A DNA stretch of 44,364 bases, from NCBI RefSeq assembly GCF_000498575.2, contig NZ_AWSQ01000002.1:436301-480664 (forward strand), given 5' to 3'. This DNA comes from Pseudomonas taeanensis MS-3. Its GTDB lineage: Bacteria; Pseudomonadota; Gammaproteobacteria; Pseudomonadales; Pseudomonadaceae. The position numbers were made by a program, and so were the translations under genes. Shown here piece by piece: positions 1 to 6,699 of the stretch (its first letter is position 1; each line of letters begins with the position of its first letter). The notes beneath the pieces were generated by a model. The model was not told the DNA's origin. It ran no database searches and saw nothing but the letters and a program-made list of their open reading frames with translations.

Positions 1-31
1 GTAGGGGGAGTCCATATACCATTTGTTAGAC
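1..31 (-). repeat. Partial attC site (cassette recombination site), cut by window edge
   Basis: Read on the minus strand, GTCTAAC (positions 31-25) follows the stop codon of the first cassette gene by two bases, as the first core site of an attC does. The rest of the site lies outside the window. The call rests on the match to the RYYYAAC core and on the same gene-to-attC spacing as in the neighbouring cassettes. Confidence 0.6.
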
Positions 32-33
32 GG

Positions 34-321
34 CTACCACAAACGCTTTTTATCGCGGTGGTAGCACTTGAATGCCAGTAACCAGAACGACACTAAAGCG
101 AACAGAGCTACTTTGTCATAGCGCTTAAGAAGTTTGCCTGCAACTGCATCCTCAAGCCCTTTGAGTGGGCCGGTAAAATGAAAGTTGCTCGTAAGATGAC
201 TGCCGAGAAGGCTAATTCCGATGAAGAACACTATGCCAAGAATGATTGCCCACTGGGTTTTCTTGGAAATTGCTATGACGTACAAGATTTCTGAAAAATA
301 CTCTCTCAAGACAACCTCCAT
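34..321 (-). CDS. Cassette-encoded small membrane protein, function unknown
   Basis: A 95-residue protein with two hydrophobic segments, about residues 22-42 (AIILGIVFFIGISLLGS) and 71-86 (VALFALVSFWLLAF), and a basic C-terminal tail (HRDKKRLW), suggesting a two-pass inner-membrane protein. It is the leftmost of four leftward ORFs, each bounded by attC sites, so it is a gene cassette. No clear Shine-Dalgarno sequence precedes the ATG at 321, so the start is uncertain. Base composition is clearly AT-richer than the chromosomal genes to the right, as is usual for cassettes. I recognise no family. Confidence 0.55.
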   Translation of the reverse strand: MEVVLREYFSEILYVIAISKKTQWAIILGIVFFIGISLLGSHLTSNFHFTGPLKGLEDAVAGKLLKRYDKVALFALVSFWLLAFKCYHRDKKRLW

Positions 322-333
322 GTATCTGTAGCC

Positions 334-409
334 TTCTAACGATAAGCTAAGGGGCGGGCTTTAGCCCGTCCCAGCGAACGAAGTGAGCGATTTGAGCGAC
401 TTGTTAGCT
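334..409 (-). repeat. attC site 1 (76 bp)
   Basis: On the minus strand the site opens with an AGCTAAC core (409-403) and closes with GTTAGAA (340-334). In between is a near-palindromic centre, GGACGGGCTAAAGCCCGCCC, that would fold into the attC hairpin. It starts 15 bp after the stop of the 98-aa cassette gene and ends 12 bp before the next start codon. It is nearly identical in its centre to the sites at 754-830 and 1207-1282. Confidence 0.8.
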
Positions 410-424
410 ATGGCCGCCAATCAA

Positions 425-721
425 TTAGTTTTCTAACCAATTCTTCCACCCATGGTATTGAACAGCAACGCCGTAGAATTTTTCGACGTCGGATGCTGTT
501 TCAACCTCCTTGGTGTTGAGGTGTACGGTGCATTTCCCTGTCTCAGAATCAATGCTAATTGACTCTGCCCTGATAGAATCATTTCTGTGCCAAGCAGAGT
601 CTTCAAATTCGAATCCTACTTGCGGTGGGATTTCTGACTCAACTTCCTTAGAGACAAATTTGGATACGAGTCCAGTGCTTGGCGAATGGAAATGAATGTT
701 GCGAACTAGAGTGAATTTCAT
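425..721 (-). CDS. Cassette-encoded hypothetical protein (98 aa)
   Basis: A soluble, acidic 98-residue protein without signal peptide or membrane segment. A Shine-Dalgarno AAGGA lies about 8 bp before the ATG at 721, which supports the start. It is the only gene between two attC sites and is read in the same direction as its neighbours, so it is a complete one-gene cassette. The AT-rich composition differs from the chromosomal genes. I do not recognise the family and see no catalytic motif; the alternation of charged and hydrophobic residues suggests a beta-rich fold, which is only inference. Confidence 0.6.
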   Translation of the reverse strand: MKFTLVRNIHFHSPSTGLVSKFVSKEVESEIPPQVGFEFEDSAWHRNDSIRAESISIDSETGKCTVHLNTKEVETASDVEKFYGVAVQYHGWKNWLEN

Positions 722-753
722 GTGCGGTTCCTTTTGCGGTTGGTTGACTAAAT

Positions 754-830
754 AGCTAACGATTAAGCTAAGGGGCGGGCTTTAGCCCGTCCCAGTGAGC
801 GAAGCGAACGAATTGAGCGCATTGTTATGC
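754..830 (-). repeat. attC site 2 (77 bp)
   Basis: On the minus strand the site runs from GCATAAC (830-824) to GTTAGCT (760-754), with the same GGACGGGCTAAAGCCCGCCC centre as the other two typical sites. It lies 4 bp after the stop codon of the 117-aa cassette gene. Confidence 0.8.
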
Positions 831-834
831 ATCA

Positions 835-1188
835 TTACAGAAGATCCCATTCGCGTTCTATGCGAGAGACTTCATCAGAGGCCCATTGTTTTTTCAAATT
901 CCGGCCTCGACCACCATCTGGTGGAATGTGTAATGTTCTCTGCGCTTCAAATTTATGAATAGTCTCCTCGCTCATATATGAGCGCATTGCGCCGTAAACA
1001 GATGTGTTGCCAAACTCTTTATTTACCCAGTCAAAGTCCTCAACAAACTTACGCCAGCTGGAAATTAAGGATTTCTTATATTCTAATTTTGACTTGCGCT
1101 TCTCAATGCTCCAGTGAATCCACGGTGCAATTAGCGAGCCGCATGCACCTGAGACTAATCCAATTATTGCGGTAACTAGCCATTCCAT
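835..1188 (-). CDS. Cassette-encoded membrane-anchored protein, function unknown
   Basis: A 117-residue protein with one N-terminal hydrophobic segment (about residues 4-25, VTAIIGLVSGACGSLIAPW), then a basic stretch (EKRKSKLEYKK) and a soluble C-terminal domain with Trp/Arg-rich helices. The positive charge after the segment suggests a cytoplasmic C-terminus. A Shine-Dalgarno AGAGGT stands about 10 bp before the ATG at 1188. It is flanked by attC sites on both sides and is a complete cassette. Proteins of this plan (one membrane segment followed by a short helical domain) are common among cassette hypotheticals, but I can assign no function. Confidence 0.6.
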   Translation of the reverse strand: MEWLVTAIIGLVSGACGSLIAPWIHWSIEKRKSKLEYKKSLISSWRKFVEDFDWVNKEFGNTSVYGAMRSYMSEETIHKFEAQRTLHIPPDGGRGRNLKKQWASDEVSRIEREWDLL

Positions 1189-1206
1189 GCAGGTCTACCT
1201 CTTGAT

Positions 1207-1282
1207 GCATGACGTTTGGTTAAGGGGCGGGCTTTAGCCCGTCCCAGTGAGCGAAGCAAACGGTTTGAACCAATTGTTATGC
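1207..1282 (-). repeat. attC site 3 (76 bp)
   Basis: On the minus strand it runs from GCATAAC (1282-1276) to GTCATGC (1213-1207), the latter one base off the expected GTTATGC. The centre is the same near-palindrome as in the two preceding sites. It separates the 287-aa and 117-aa cassette genes, 14 bp after the stop codon of the former. The degenerate core may lower recombination at this junction. Confidence 0.75.
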
Positions 1283-1296
1283 GATGCACACAGTTA

Positions 1297-2160
1297 CTAC
1301 ATGTGCCCTTGGTGAAAGCTAAAGTACACGTCTGTTTTCTTGTCAAACACGCCCAGGTCAAGGCCGTCCATGCGCCACTCGAAGTTGAATTTATTGGGAT
1401 GCGCTAATCGGCCTTGGTCGTACAGGCTATTTATAAAAGTCCTGTCATCCAGTTTGTGGTCGTTTTCTCTAATAATCTGTGCGTAAAAATCGCACATTCT
1501 AACTATGTATATAGGATGGCCAGAGGTCGCAATAGGGCTGGTAATATATACGGATCCTGGCTCCATGCCGAATGTTGCGTATTTCTCATGCAATTCCCAC
1601 ATTCGCGCTCTCTCTGGGGGCATGGAGCCCACCCTGTCGGAGGTTTCAAAAACGCTATGGTCAAATATTCCGACAGCGCGAAACGTATCGCGTGAAACAT
1701 GAGAAAATAAGACCTCATCCGTTCTCTCGGATAAGCCTGAACTCTGAATATTCATGTTTAAGTGGAAGTGGTGGAAACCTTTTGTATTTAGGAGTTGATC
1801 TTTATCCTCCCAAGAGTCCACCTCTCCATCTTTCACCCTTTGTACCGGTGTGTATCCATTTTTGTGTGCGCGCTTGGAATGATATGGGTAAATGTCTTCT
1901 CCGTTACGAATTTTATCGAGAAGCCCATTTATCCCAGATTTTAATTTTTTCCACCTTTTGTCAGAAGTTACCTCTGGTGCGATCTGTATTTTGCGTGGTC
2001 TAGGAGGGACTATTCGGGTTTTCCAATGTAGGTAGTGAATGAGCGTATTGTTTAAGTTTTGACTTTCAAGCTCCAGCAAGGTCTGCTTGTCATTCGGGAA
2101 GAACGGTAGTTCCTTGATCATTCCTGATTTTAAGTTCGTAATTCTTCTTGATTCGGTCAT
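1297..2160 (-). CDS. Cassette-encoded protein with HHFHLN motif, function unknown
   Basis: A 287-residue soluble protein, large for a gene cassette. The N-terminal half is basic and Lys/Arg-rich (about residues 45-110). Near residue 130 is a GFHHFHLN segment, followed by RTDEVLFSHVSRDTFRAVGI, a hydrophobic beta-strand-like stretch and a conserved-looking H in DHSVFE. I have a loose memory of uncharacterised bacterial proteins carrying a G-I-H-H-L-H-L motif followed by an R-[ST]-D-x-L-L-F strand; this looks like that type, but I cannot name a Pfam family. Clustered histidines could bind metal or act in a nuclease-like site, which is speculation. The ribosome site is weak (AAGATAAG). It is the cassette nearest the expected attI end, so likely the best-expressed position. 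Confidence 0.65.
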   Translation of the reverse strand: MTESRRITNLKSGMIKELPFFPNDKQTLLELESQNLNNTLIHYLHWKTRIVPPRPRKIQIAPEVTSDKRWKKLKSGINGLLDKIRNGEDIYPYHSKRAHKNGYTPVQRVKDGEVDSWEDKDQLLNTKGFHHFHLNMNIQSSGLSERTDEVLFSHVSRDTFRAVGIFDHSVFETSDRVGSMPPERARMWELHEKYATFGMEPGSVYITSPIATSGHPIYIVRMCDFYAQIIRENDHKLDDRTFINSLYDQGRLAHPNKFNFEWRMDGLDLGVFDKKTDVYFSFHQGHM

Positions 2161-2190
2161 ATTCTTATCTTTTAGGGAAGAGCAGACTTT

Positions 2191-2343
2191 GCATAACTAA
2201 AATTAGACACCAAACGGTGCATTTAAACGCACCATTTGGTGGATAACATTCTGGGAGGGGCGAGTTTGGAGGGCTCTGGCGTGCGCCTTGGGCAACAGCC
2301 GCTTGGGCGCGGGGGCGTTATGCACCATCGGGACAATTCCATT
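2191..2343 (-). repeat. Atypical attC-like or attI-remnant site at the array end
   Basis: On the minus strand GCATAAC (2343-2337) and GTTATGC (2197-2191) bracket 153 bp, about twice the length of the other sites and unrelated to them in the centre. A third core-like sequence, GGATAAC, sits at 2241-2247. The position, just upstream of the first cassette gene, is where attI or the attC of a lost cassette would be. Whether it is recombinogenic cannot be judged from sequence alone. Confidence 0.45.
2208..2241. promoter_or_regulatory. 13-bp imperfect inverted repeat upstream of the 287-aa cassette gene
   Basis: CACCAAACGGTGC (2208-2220) and GCACCATTTGGTG (2229-2241) pair at 12 of 13 positions around an AT-rich 8-bp loop. 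It lies 48-81 bp before the start codon of the leftward cassette gene, a suitable place for an operator or a promoter-proximal hairpin; it may instead be part of the folded recombination site. Confidence 0.4.
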
Positions 2344-2885
2344 TGCGAGGGGCCGAAGAGGTGTCGAGATTAGCGCGTGCCGGGGGCGGGAAACAACAGG
2401 GGCTGATGTCGGCCGAGCCTTTGGCATGTTGGCTGCGCTCGCCAATGGCTCTTGCGCGCTACTGAGGATCGCCAGTGGGGGCGTTCGCGTTCCTCTGGTG
2501 GAAAACGCTGCGCGGTTTTCCGACCTACGCAAACGCGGGCGATGGGTAGGGTGGACAAGGTTTACTTGTCCACCGGCTTATGCGAACGGCCGCGCAGCCA
2601 TGGCGTCAGTCGGAAAGCTGCATTGCCGGCCTCGCGGCCGGGTGGTGGGTTACGCCTTCGGCTAACCCACCCTACAAAGGCTCGACATCACTCGACTGGG
2701 ACACTTATTCCGTACTTCTTTCCAGATAACCAATAATCGATCCGCATGCTGCGTGGCGAGTGGGGATCAGCCTCAGGTTGAGGGCAGGCGTGGGGAAGCG
2801 AGTCGAATTGGGGTGGCCAGGGAGCAGGGCATATAAGGGTTCGCTCCTTATATGCCCCAGTGACTGTCCTTGGCGCGCCAGGCGC
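2344..2885. other. Intergenic region between cassette array and demethylase gene; hairpin repeats, no gene
   Basis: I see no credible gene, in particular no integron integrase on either strand. It holds two Pseudomonas-type intergenic hairpins: GTGGACAAG/CTTGTCCAC (2551-2573) beside a GTAGGGTGGA motif, and GGTGGGTTA/TAACCCACC (2644-2671) ending in CACCCTAC. Composition rises to chromosomal level across this stretch, marking the array border. Confidence 0.6.
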
Positions 2886-4922
2886 TCAAAGATCCTTGAC
2901 CAGTCTCAGCGCGTCGTAGATGGCCGCATGGGTATTGCGTGCGGCCACCGCATCGCCGATGCGGAACAGCTGGAACTCGCCCTGTGGATTGTCGTCCCTG
3001 GACTGCGGCTGGCCGACGATCAGCTCGGCGTATTCCACCGCGCCGAGGTTGCGCGAGAAAGGCTTGAGTTCCAGGTACAGCTCGTCCATCGGCCGGGTGC
3101 CGTGGTTGATCACCACCTGATCCACTCGGCGCTCCTTGCGCACGTCGCCGTAGTCGCTGTCGATGCTCGCCAGCAGCTCGGCGCCGTCACGCGCCACTGC
3201 GGCCAGGCGATAGGTCACGGTGAAGGTGGTGTCGAGTTTCTGCAGCGAGCGCATGTAGGGCACCAGGTTCATGGCCATGACTTCCGGGGCGAAGGAGCGG
3301 TCCGGGGTCATGATTTCCAGCTTGGCGCCGCTCTGGGCGATGAACTCGGCGGCCTGCAGCGCCGTGTGGTCGCCGGCATCGTCGAACAGCAGCACGTTCG
3401 CGCCGGGTTTGACGTCGCCGGAGATGATGTCCCAGGCCGACACCACCAGCTCGTTGCCGGCGCTGAGGATCTCGGTGTGGGGGAAGCCGCCAGTGGCGAC
3501 TATGACCACGTCGGCCTGCTCGGCGCGGATGGTCTCGGCGTCGGCCCAGGTATTGAAGCGGAACTCGACGCCCAGCGCCGTGCATTGCTCCATGCGCCAG
3601 TCGATGATGCCGAGCATCTCGCGCCGACGTGGGCTGCGTGCGGTCAGGCGCACCTGGCCGCCGGCATGGTTGGCCGCCTCGAACACCAGCACCTGGTGAC
3701 CGCGTTCGCCGGCCACCCGGGCCGCTTCCAGGCCCGCCGGGCCGGCGCCAATGATCACCACCTTGCGCCGCTTGGCGGCCTTGGGGATTTCATGGGGCAT
3801 GCTGGTTTCGCGGCCGGTGGCGGCGTTGTGGATGCAGTAGGCCGCACCGCCCTGGTAGATGCGGTCGAGGCAGTAGTTGGCGCCGACGCAGGGGCGGATG
3901 TCCTGTTCGCGGCCCTCGATCAGCTTGCGCACCAGGTGCGGGTCGGTCATGTGCGCGCGGGTCATGCCGATCATGTCTACCTTGCCCGAGGCGATGGCGT
4001 GCCGCGCCGTGGCGACATCGGAAATTTTCGCGGCGTGGAAGGTCGGGAAGTCGGTGGCGGCGCGGATCTGCCCGGCAAAGTCGAGGTGTGGCGAACTGGC
4101 CATGCCCTGAATCGGAATCACGTCGGTCAGGCCGGCGTCGGTGTCGATATGGCCGCGAATCACGTTGAGGAAGTCGACCATGCCGCTGGCCTTGAGCCGG
4201 CGCGAGATGTCCATACCTTCATCGGCGTTCAGGCCGCCGTTGAGCATTTCGTCCGCGGTGTAGCGCACGCCGACGATGAACTGGTTGCCGACGCGCTGGC
4301 GAATGGCGCTGAGCACGTCAAAGGTGAAGCGCAGGCGGTTGTCCAGCGAGCCGCCATAAGGTGCATCCAGTTCGTTGGTCAGCGGCGACCAGAACTGGTC
4401 CATCAGGTGGCCGTAGGCCTGCAGCTCAATGCCGTCGAGGCCGGCGGCCTGCATGCGTTCGGCCGCATCGGCGTAGTCCTTGATGATGCGCTCGATGTCC
4501 CAGTCTTCCAGCTGCTTGGGGAAGGCGCGATGGGCCGCCTCGCGGTTGAGCGAAGGCGACACCACCGGCAGCCAGTCGCCCTTGTCCCAGCGGGTGCGCC
4601 GGCCCAGGTGGGTCAACTGGATCATCACCGCCGCGCCGTGCTCGTGGCACTCGTCGGTAAGGTCCTTCATCCAGCCGACCACTTCGTCCTTGTAGGCGAG
4701 GATGTTGTTGAACACCGGCGGACTGTCCCGCGACACCGCGGCCGAGCCGGCGGTCATGGTCAGGGCCACGCCGGCCTTGGCGCGCTCGACGTGATAAGCG
4801 CGGTACAGCGCCTTGGGCATGCCGTCCTCGGGGTAGGCCGGCTCGTGCGAGGTAGTGATGATGCGGTTGCGCAGGGTCAGGTGCTTGAGCTGGTAGGGCT
4901 GCAGCAACGGGTCATTCGACAT
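2886..4922 (-). CDS. DgcA/TMADH-family NADH:flavin oxidoreductase, probable N-methylamine (betaine) demethylase
   Basis: A 678-residue two-part flavoenzyme of the trimethylamine dehydrogenase/2,4-dienoyl-CoA reductase class. Residues 1-330 form an Old Yellow Enzyme-type FMN barrel (AGLDGIELQAYGHLMDQF; GMTRAHMTDPHLV). Residues 345-363 carry the iron-sulfur ligands. From about 387 there is a Rossmann domain with GAGPAG (392-397), and the C-terminus ends RIGDAVAARNTHAAIYDALRL. The ligand pattern is C345, A348, C351, C363, with alanine at the second TMADH cysteine. As I recall, the P. aeruginosa dimethylglycine demethylase DgcA shares this CVGANYC pattern, so the protein probably demethylates an N-methyl or N,N-dimethyl amino acid. 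No dgcB partner is nearby. It is divergent from a TetR gene and close to a betaine-type ABC transporter. The exact substrate (dimethylglycine, N-methylproline or other) is not decidable. Confidence 0.85.
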   Translation of the reverse strand: MSNDPLLQPYQLKHLTLRNRIITTSHEPAYPEDGMPKALYRAYHVERAKAGVALTMTAGSAAVSRDSPPVFNNILAYKDEVVGWMKDLTDECHEHGAAVMIQLTHLGRRTRWDKGDWLPVVSPSLNREAAHRAFPKQLEDWDIERIIKDYADAAERMQAAGLDGIELQAYGHLMDQFWSPLTNELDAPYGGSLDNRLRFTFDVLSAIRQRVGNQFIVGVRYTADEMLNGGLNADEGMDISRRLKASGMVDFLNVIRGHIDTDAGLTDVIPIQGMASSPHLDFAGQIRAATDFPTFHAAKISDVATARHAIASGKVDMIGMTRAHMTDPHLVRKLIEGREQDIRPCVGANYCLDRIYQGGAAYCIHNAATGRETSMPHEIPKAAKRRKVVIIGAGPAGLEAARVAGERGHQVLVFEAANHAGGQVRLTARSPRRREMLGIIDWRMEQCTALGVEFRFNTWADAETIRAEQADVVIVATGGFPHTEILSAGNELVVSAWDIISGDVKPGANVLLFDDAGDHTALQAAEFIAQSGAKLEIMTPDRSFAPEVMAMNLVPYMRSLQKLDTTFTVTYRLAAVARDGAELLASIDSDYGDVRKERRVDQVVINHGTRPMDELYLELKPFSRNLGAVEYAELIVGQPQSRDDNPQGEFQLFRIGDAVAARNTHAAIYDALRLVKDL

Positions 4923-4968
4923 GGTCAGGGCTCCACGTGGACGGGGACGTGAGTCTGTATTTACCGAA

Positions 4969-5121
4969 AATGTACACTGGTGTCTAGTGGGTATACCTCG
5001 TTGTACATTGTCGCCCGCTGCGCTTGTCGCTATTGGTCGGTTTCTGTCGCCAGCAGCTATCCCTCAAGCGCACAGACGCTGCTCGGTTGCCGGGAGTGGT
5101 GTGGATTAGAGGAAATGTACA
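4969..5121. promoter_or_regulatory. Divergent promoter region with three AATGTACA/TGTACATT sites
   Basis: AATGTACA at 4969-4976 and TGTACATT at 5002-5009 form a perfect 8-bp inverted repeat 25 bp apart, and a third AATGTACA stands at 5114-5121. They lie between the leftward demethylase gene (start 4922) and the rightward TetR gene (start 5194). Repeated palindromic TGTACA half-sites in a divergent promoter fit an operator for the adjacent TetR protein, which is inference. Confidence 0.45.
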
Positions 5122-5193
5122 GCCCTGTCATTTTTATCGACGCTTGCGGACATTCGGATTGTGCGAGGCCAGCTCGCTGGCTACCATCGGCCC

Positions 5194-5868
5194 ATGAACG
5201 AGCCCAAGAAATCGAGTGATAGCGGCTGGCGTGGATCGGCCGAGGTCTGGCTGCAGGCGGCTTATGACAGCCTGATCGAGTCGGGCGTCGAGTCCGTGCG
5301 TATCCTGCCGCTGGCGAAGAAGCTGAACCTGTCGAGAACCAGCTTCTACTGGTTCTTCACCGATCGCGAAGAGCTGCTGGCGGCGCTGATCGAGCGCTGG
5401 CGCGACAAGAACAGCGGCAATCTGATCCGCCAGAGCGAGGCCTACGCGGAAAGCATCGCCGAGGCCATTCTCAACGTGTTCGACTGCTGGCTGAGTCCGC
5501 CGCTGTTCGACTCGCAGTTCGAGTTCGCCTTGCGCAGTTGGGCGCTGCAAGAACCCCGAGTGGCGGCGCAAATCGAGCTCGCCGACACGGCGCGGTTGGC
5601 GGCACTGGCGGCTATGTTCAGCCGCTTCGGCTACGCGGGCATGGCGGCCGATGTGCGGGCTCGGTCGATGTACCTGACCCAGATCGGCTACATCAGCATG
5701 AATACCCGCGAGGATCTGCCGACGCGCATGCAGCGCATCCCCGAGTACGTGACGATCTTTACCGGCCAGGCGCCAGAGCCCCGTGAACTCCAGCGTTTCT
5801 ATGCCCGCCACGACTACGCGGCGCAAGAGCCGACGCTGGTCGTGCAGGCGGCGAATCACTCAACCTAG
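5194..5868 (+). CDS. TetR-family transcriptional regulator
   Basis: A 224-residue regulator. The N-terminal helix-turn-helix spans about residues 10-55 (AYDSLIESGVESVRILPLAKKLNLSRTSFYWFFTDREELLAALIERW), the classic TetR layout with Ser-Arg-Thr-Ser-Phe-Tyr in the recognition helix. The C-terminal half is a helical ligand-binding domain. I chose the ATG at 5194; an in-frame GTG at 5161 would add 11 residues, and neither has a strong ribosome site. It is divergent from the demethylase and 12 bp before the reductase gene, so the two rightward genes probably form an operon. It likely controls the demethylase through the TGTACA sites upstream. The inducer is unknown. Confidence 0.85.
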   Translation: MNEPKKSSDSGWRGSAEVWLQAAYDSLIESGVESVRILPLAKKLNLSRTSFYWFFTDREELLAALIERWRDKNSGNLIRQSEAYAESIAEAILNVFDCWLSPPLFDSQFEFALRSWALQEPRVAAQIELADTARLAALAAMFSRFGYAGMAADVRARSMYLTQIGYISMNTREDLPTRMQRIPEYVTIFTGQAPEPRELQRFYARHDYAAQEPTLVVQAANHST

Positions 5869-5880
5869 AAGGGTGCTTGT

Positions 5881-6699
5881 ATGCCAAGTGAACTGACGGT
5901 CGGCATCATCGGCGGTGGCGGCTGGCTGGGCCGTGCCATCGGCGCCGCCATGCTGGAACGCGGCGTGCTGCAGCCGGCTGCGTTGATGCTCTCCAGTCGC
6001 TCCGGGCGCGTGGAGGGGTTCGACGCCTGGCCTGCAGTGCAGCTGACCCGGGACAATCGCCAACTGGCGCAACGGGCCGAAGTCATAGTGCTGTCGGTGC
6101 GCCCCGAGCAGTTCGCCGATGTCGCCATCGAGGCCGCTGGCAAGCTGGTGATCTCGTTCATGGCCGGCGTCTCGGTCGAGACCCTGATCGCCCGTACCGG
6201 TAGCCAGCGGATCATTCGCGCCATGCCCAACGCGGCGGCGCAGATCGGCCAGTGTTATACGCCCTGGTTTGCCACGGAGCCGGTGACGGCCGCTGACAAA
6301 CAGTTCACCCAGGCGATGTTCGAGGCCTGTGGCAGCACCGATGAGGTGACGAGCGAAGCGGACCTCGATTACCTGACCGGGTTGGTTGGCTCCGGAGCGG
6401 CCTATCCGGCGCTGCTGGCCGAGGCGATGCTAGCCCATGCCCTGGCCAAGGGGCTGCCGCGCCAGGTCGCCGAGCGCGCGGTACGTGGCGTGGTGGTCGG
6501 GGCGAGTCAGTTGCTCGGCGGCGATGGCATGTCGCCGGCCGAGATGGTGCAGGCCATGCTCGACTATCGAGGCACCACGGCGGCGGGTTTGCAGGCAATG
6601 ATCGATGCGGGGTTCAAGGACGCTGTGAATGCCGGGCTGGATGCGGCGGAGTTGGCCGCCCAGCGCATGCAAGCCCGCTATGGGCGGGGTGCTGACTAA
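5881..6699 (+). CDS. Pyrroline-5-carboxylate reductase-family imine reductase
   Basis: A 272-residue protein of the ProC family, near the usual length (about 270). The N-terminal Rossmann motif is VGIIGGGGWLGRAIG (residues 7-21). VLSVRPEQ in the middle and RAMPNAAAQIGQ (about 114-125) match the family's dinucleotide and dimer motifs, and the C-terminal helical domain has LDYLTGLVGSGAAYPALLAEAM and the usual DYRGTTAAGLQAM loop. ProC enzymes reduce a cyclic imine to proline with NAD(P)H. Its place 12 bp after the TetR gene and beside an N-demethylase suggests it acts on an imine or proline derivative arising in betaine degradation rather than in housekeeping proline synthesis; that is inference from context. 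Confidence 0.85.
   Translation: MPSELTVGIIGGGGWLGRAIGAAMLERGVLQPAALMLSSRSGRVEGFDAWPAVQLTRDNRQLAQRAEVIVLSVRPEQFADVAIEAAGKLVISFMAGVSVETLIARTGSQRIIRAMPNAAAQIGQCYTPWFATEPVTAADKQFTQAMFEACGSTDEVTSEADLDYLTGLVGSGAAYPALLAEAMLAHALAKGLPRQVAERAVRGVVVGASQLLGGDGMSPAEMVQAMLDYRGTTAAGLQAMIDAGFKDAVNAGLDAAELAAQRMQARYGRGAD

Noticed and set aside
2344..2885. Possible integron integrase remnant
   Set aside because: Translations on both strands show no tyrosine-recombinase boxes; the region consists of intergenic hairpin repeats.
2760..4952. 730-codon rightward open frame opposite the demethylase gene
   Set aside because: It is antisense to a gene with clear domains, its product is a Gly/Ala/His/Val-rich string without motifs, and it reflects the high G/C third positions of the real gene.
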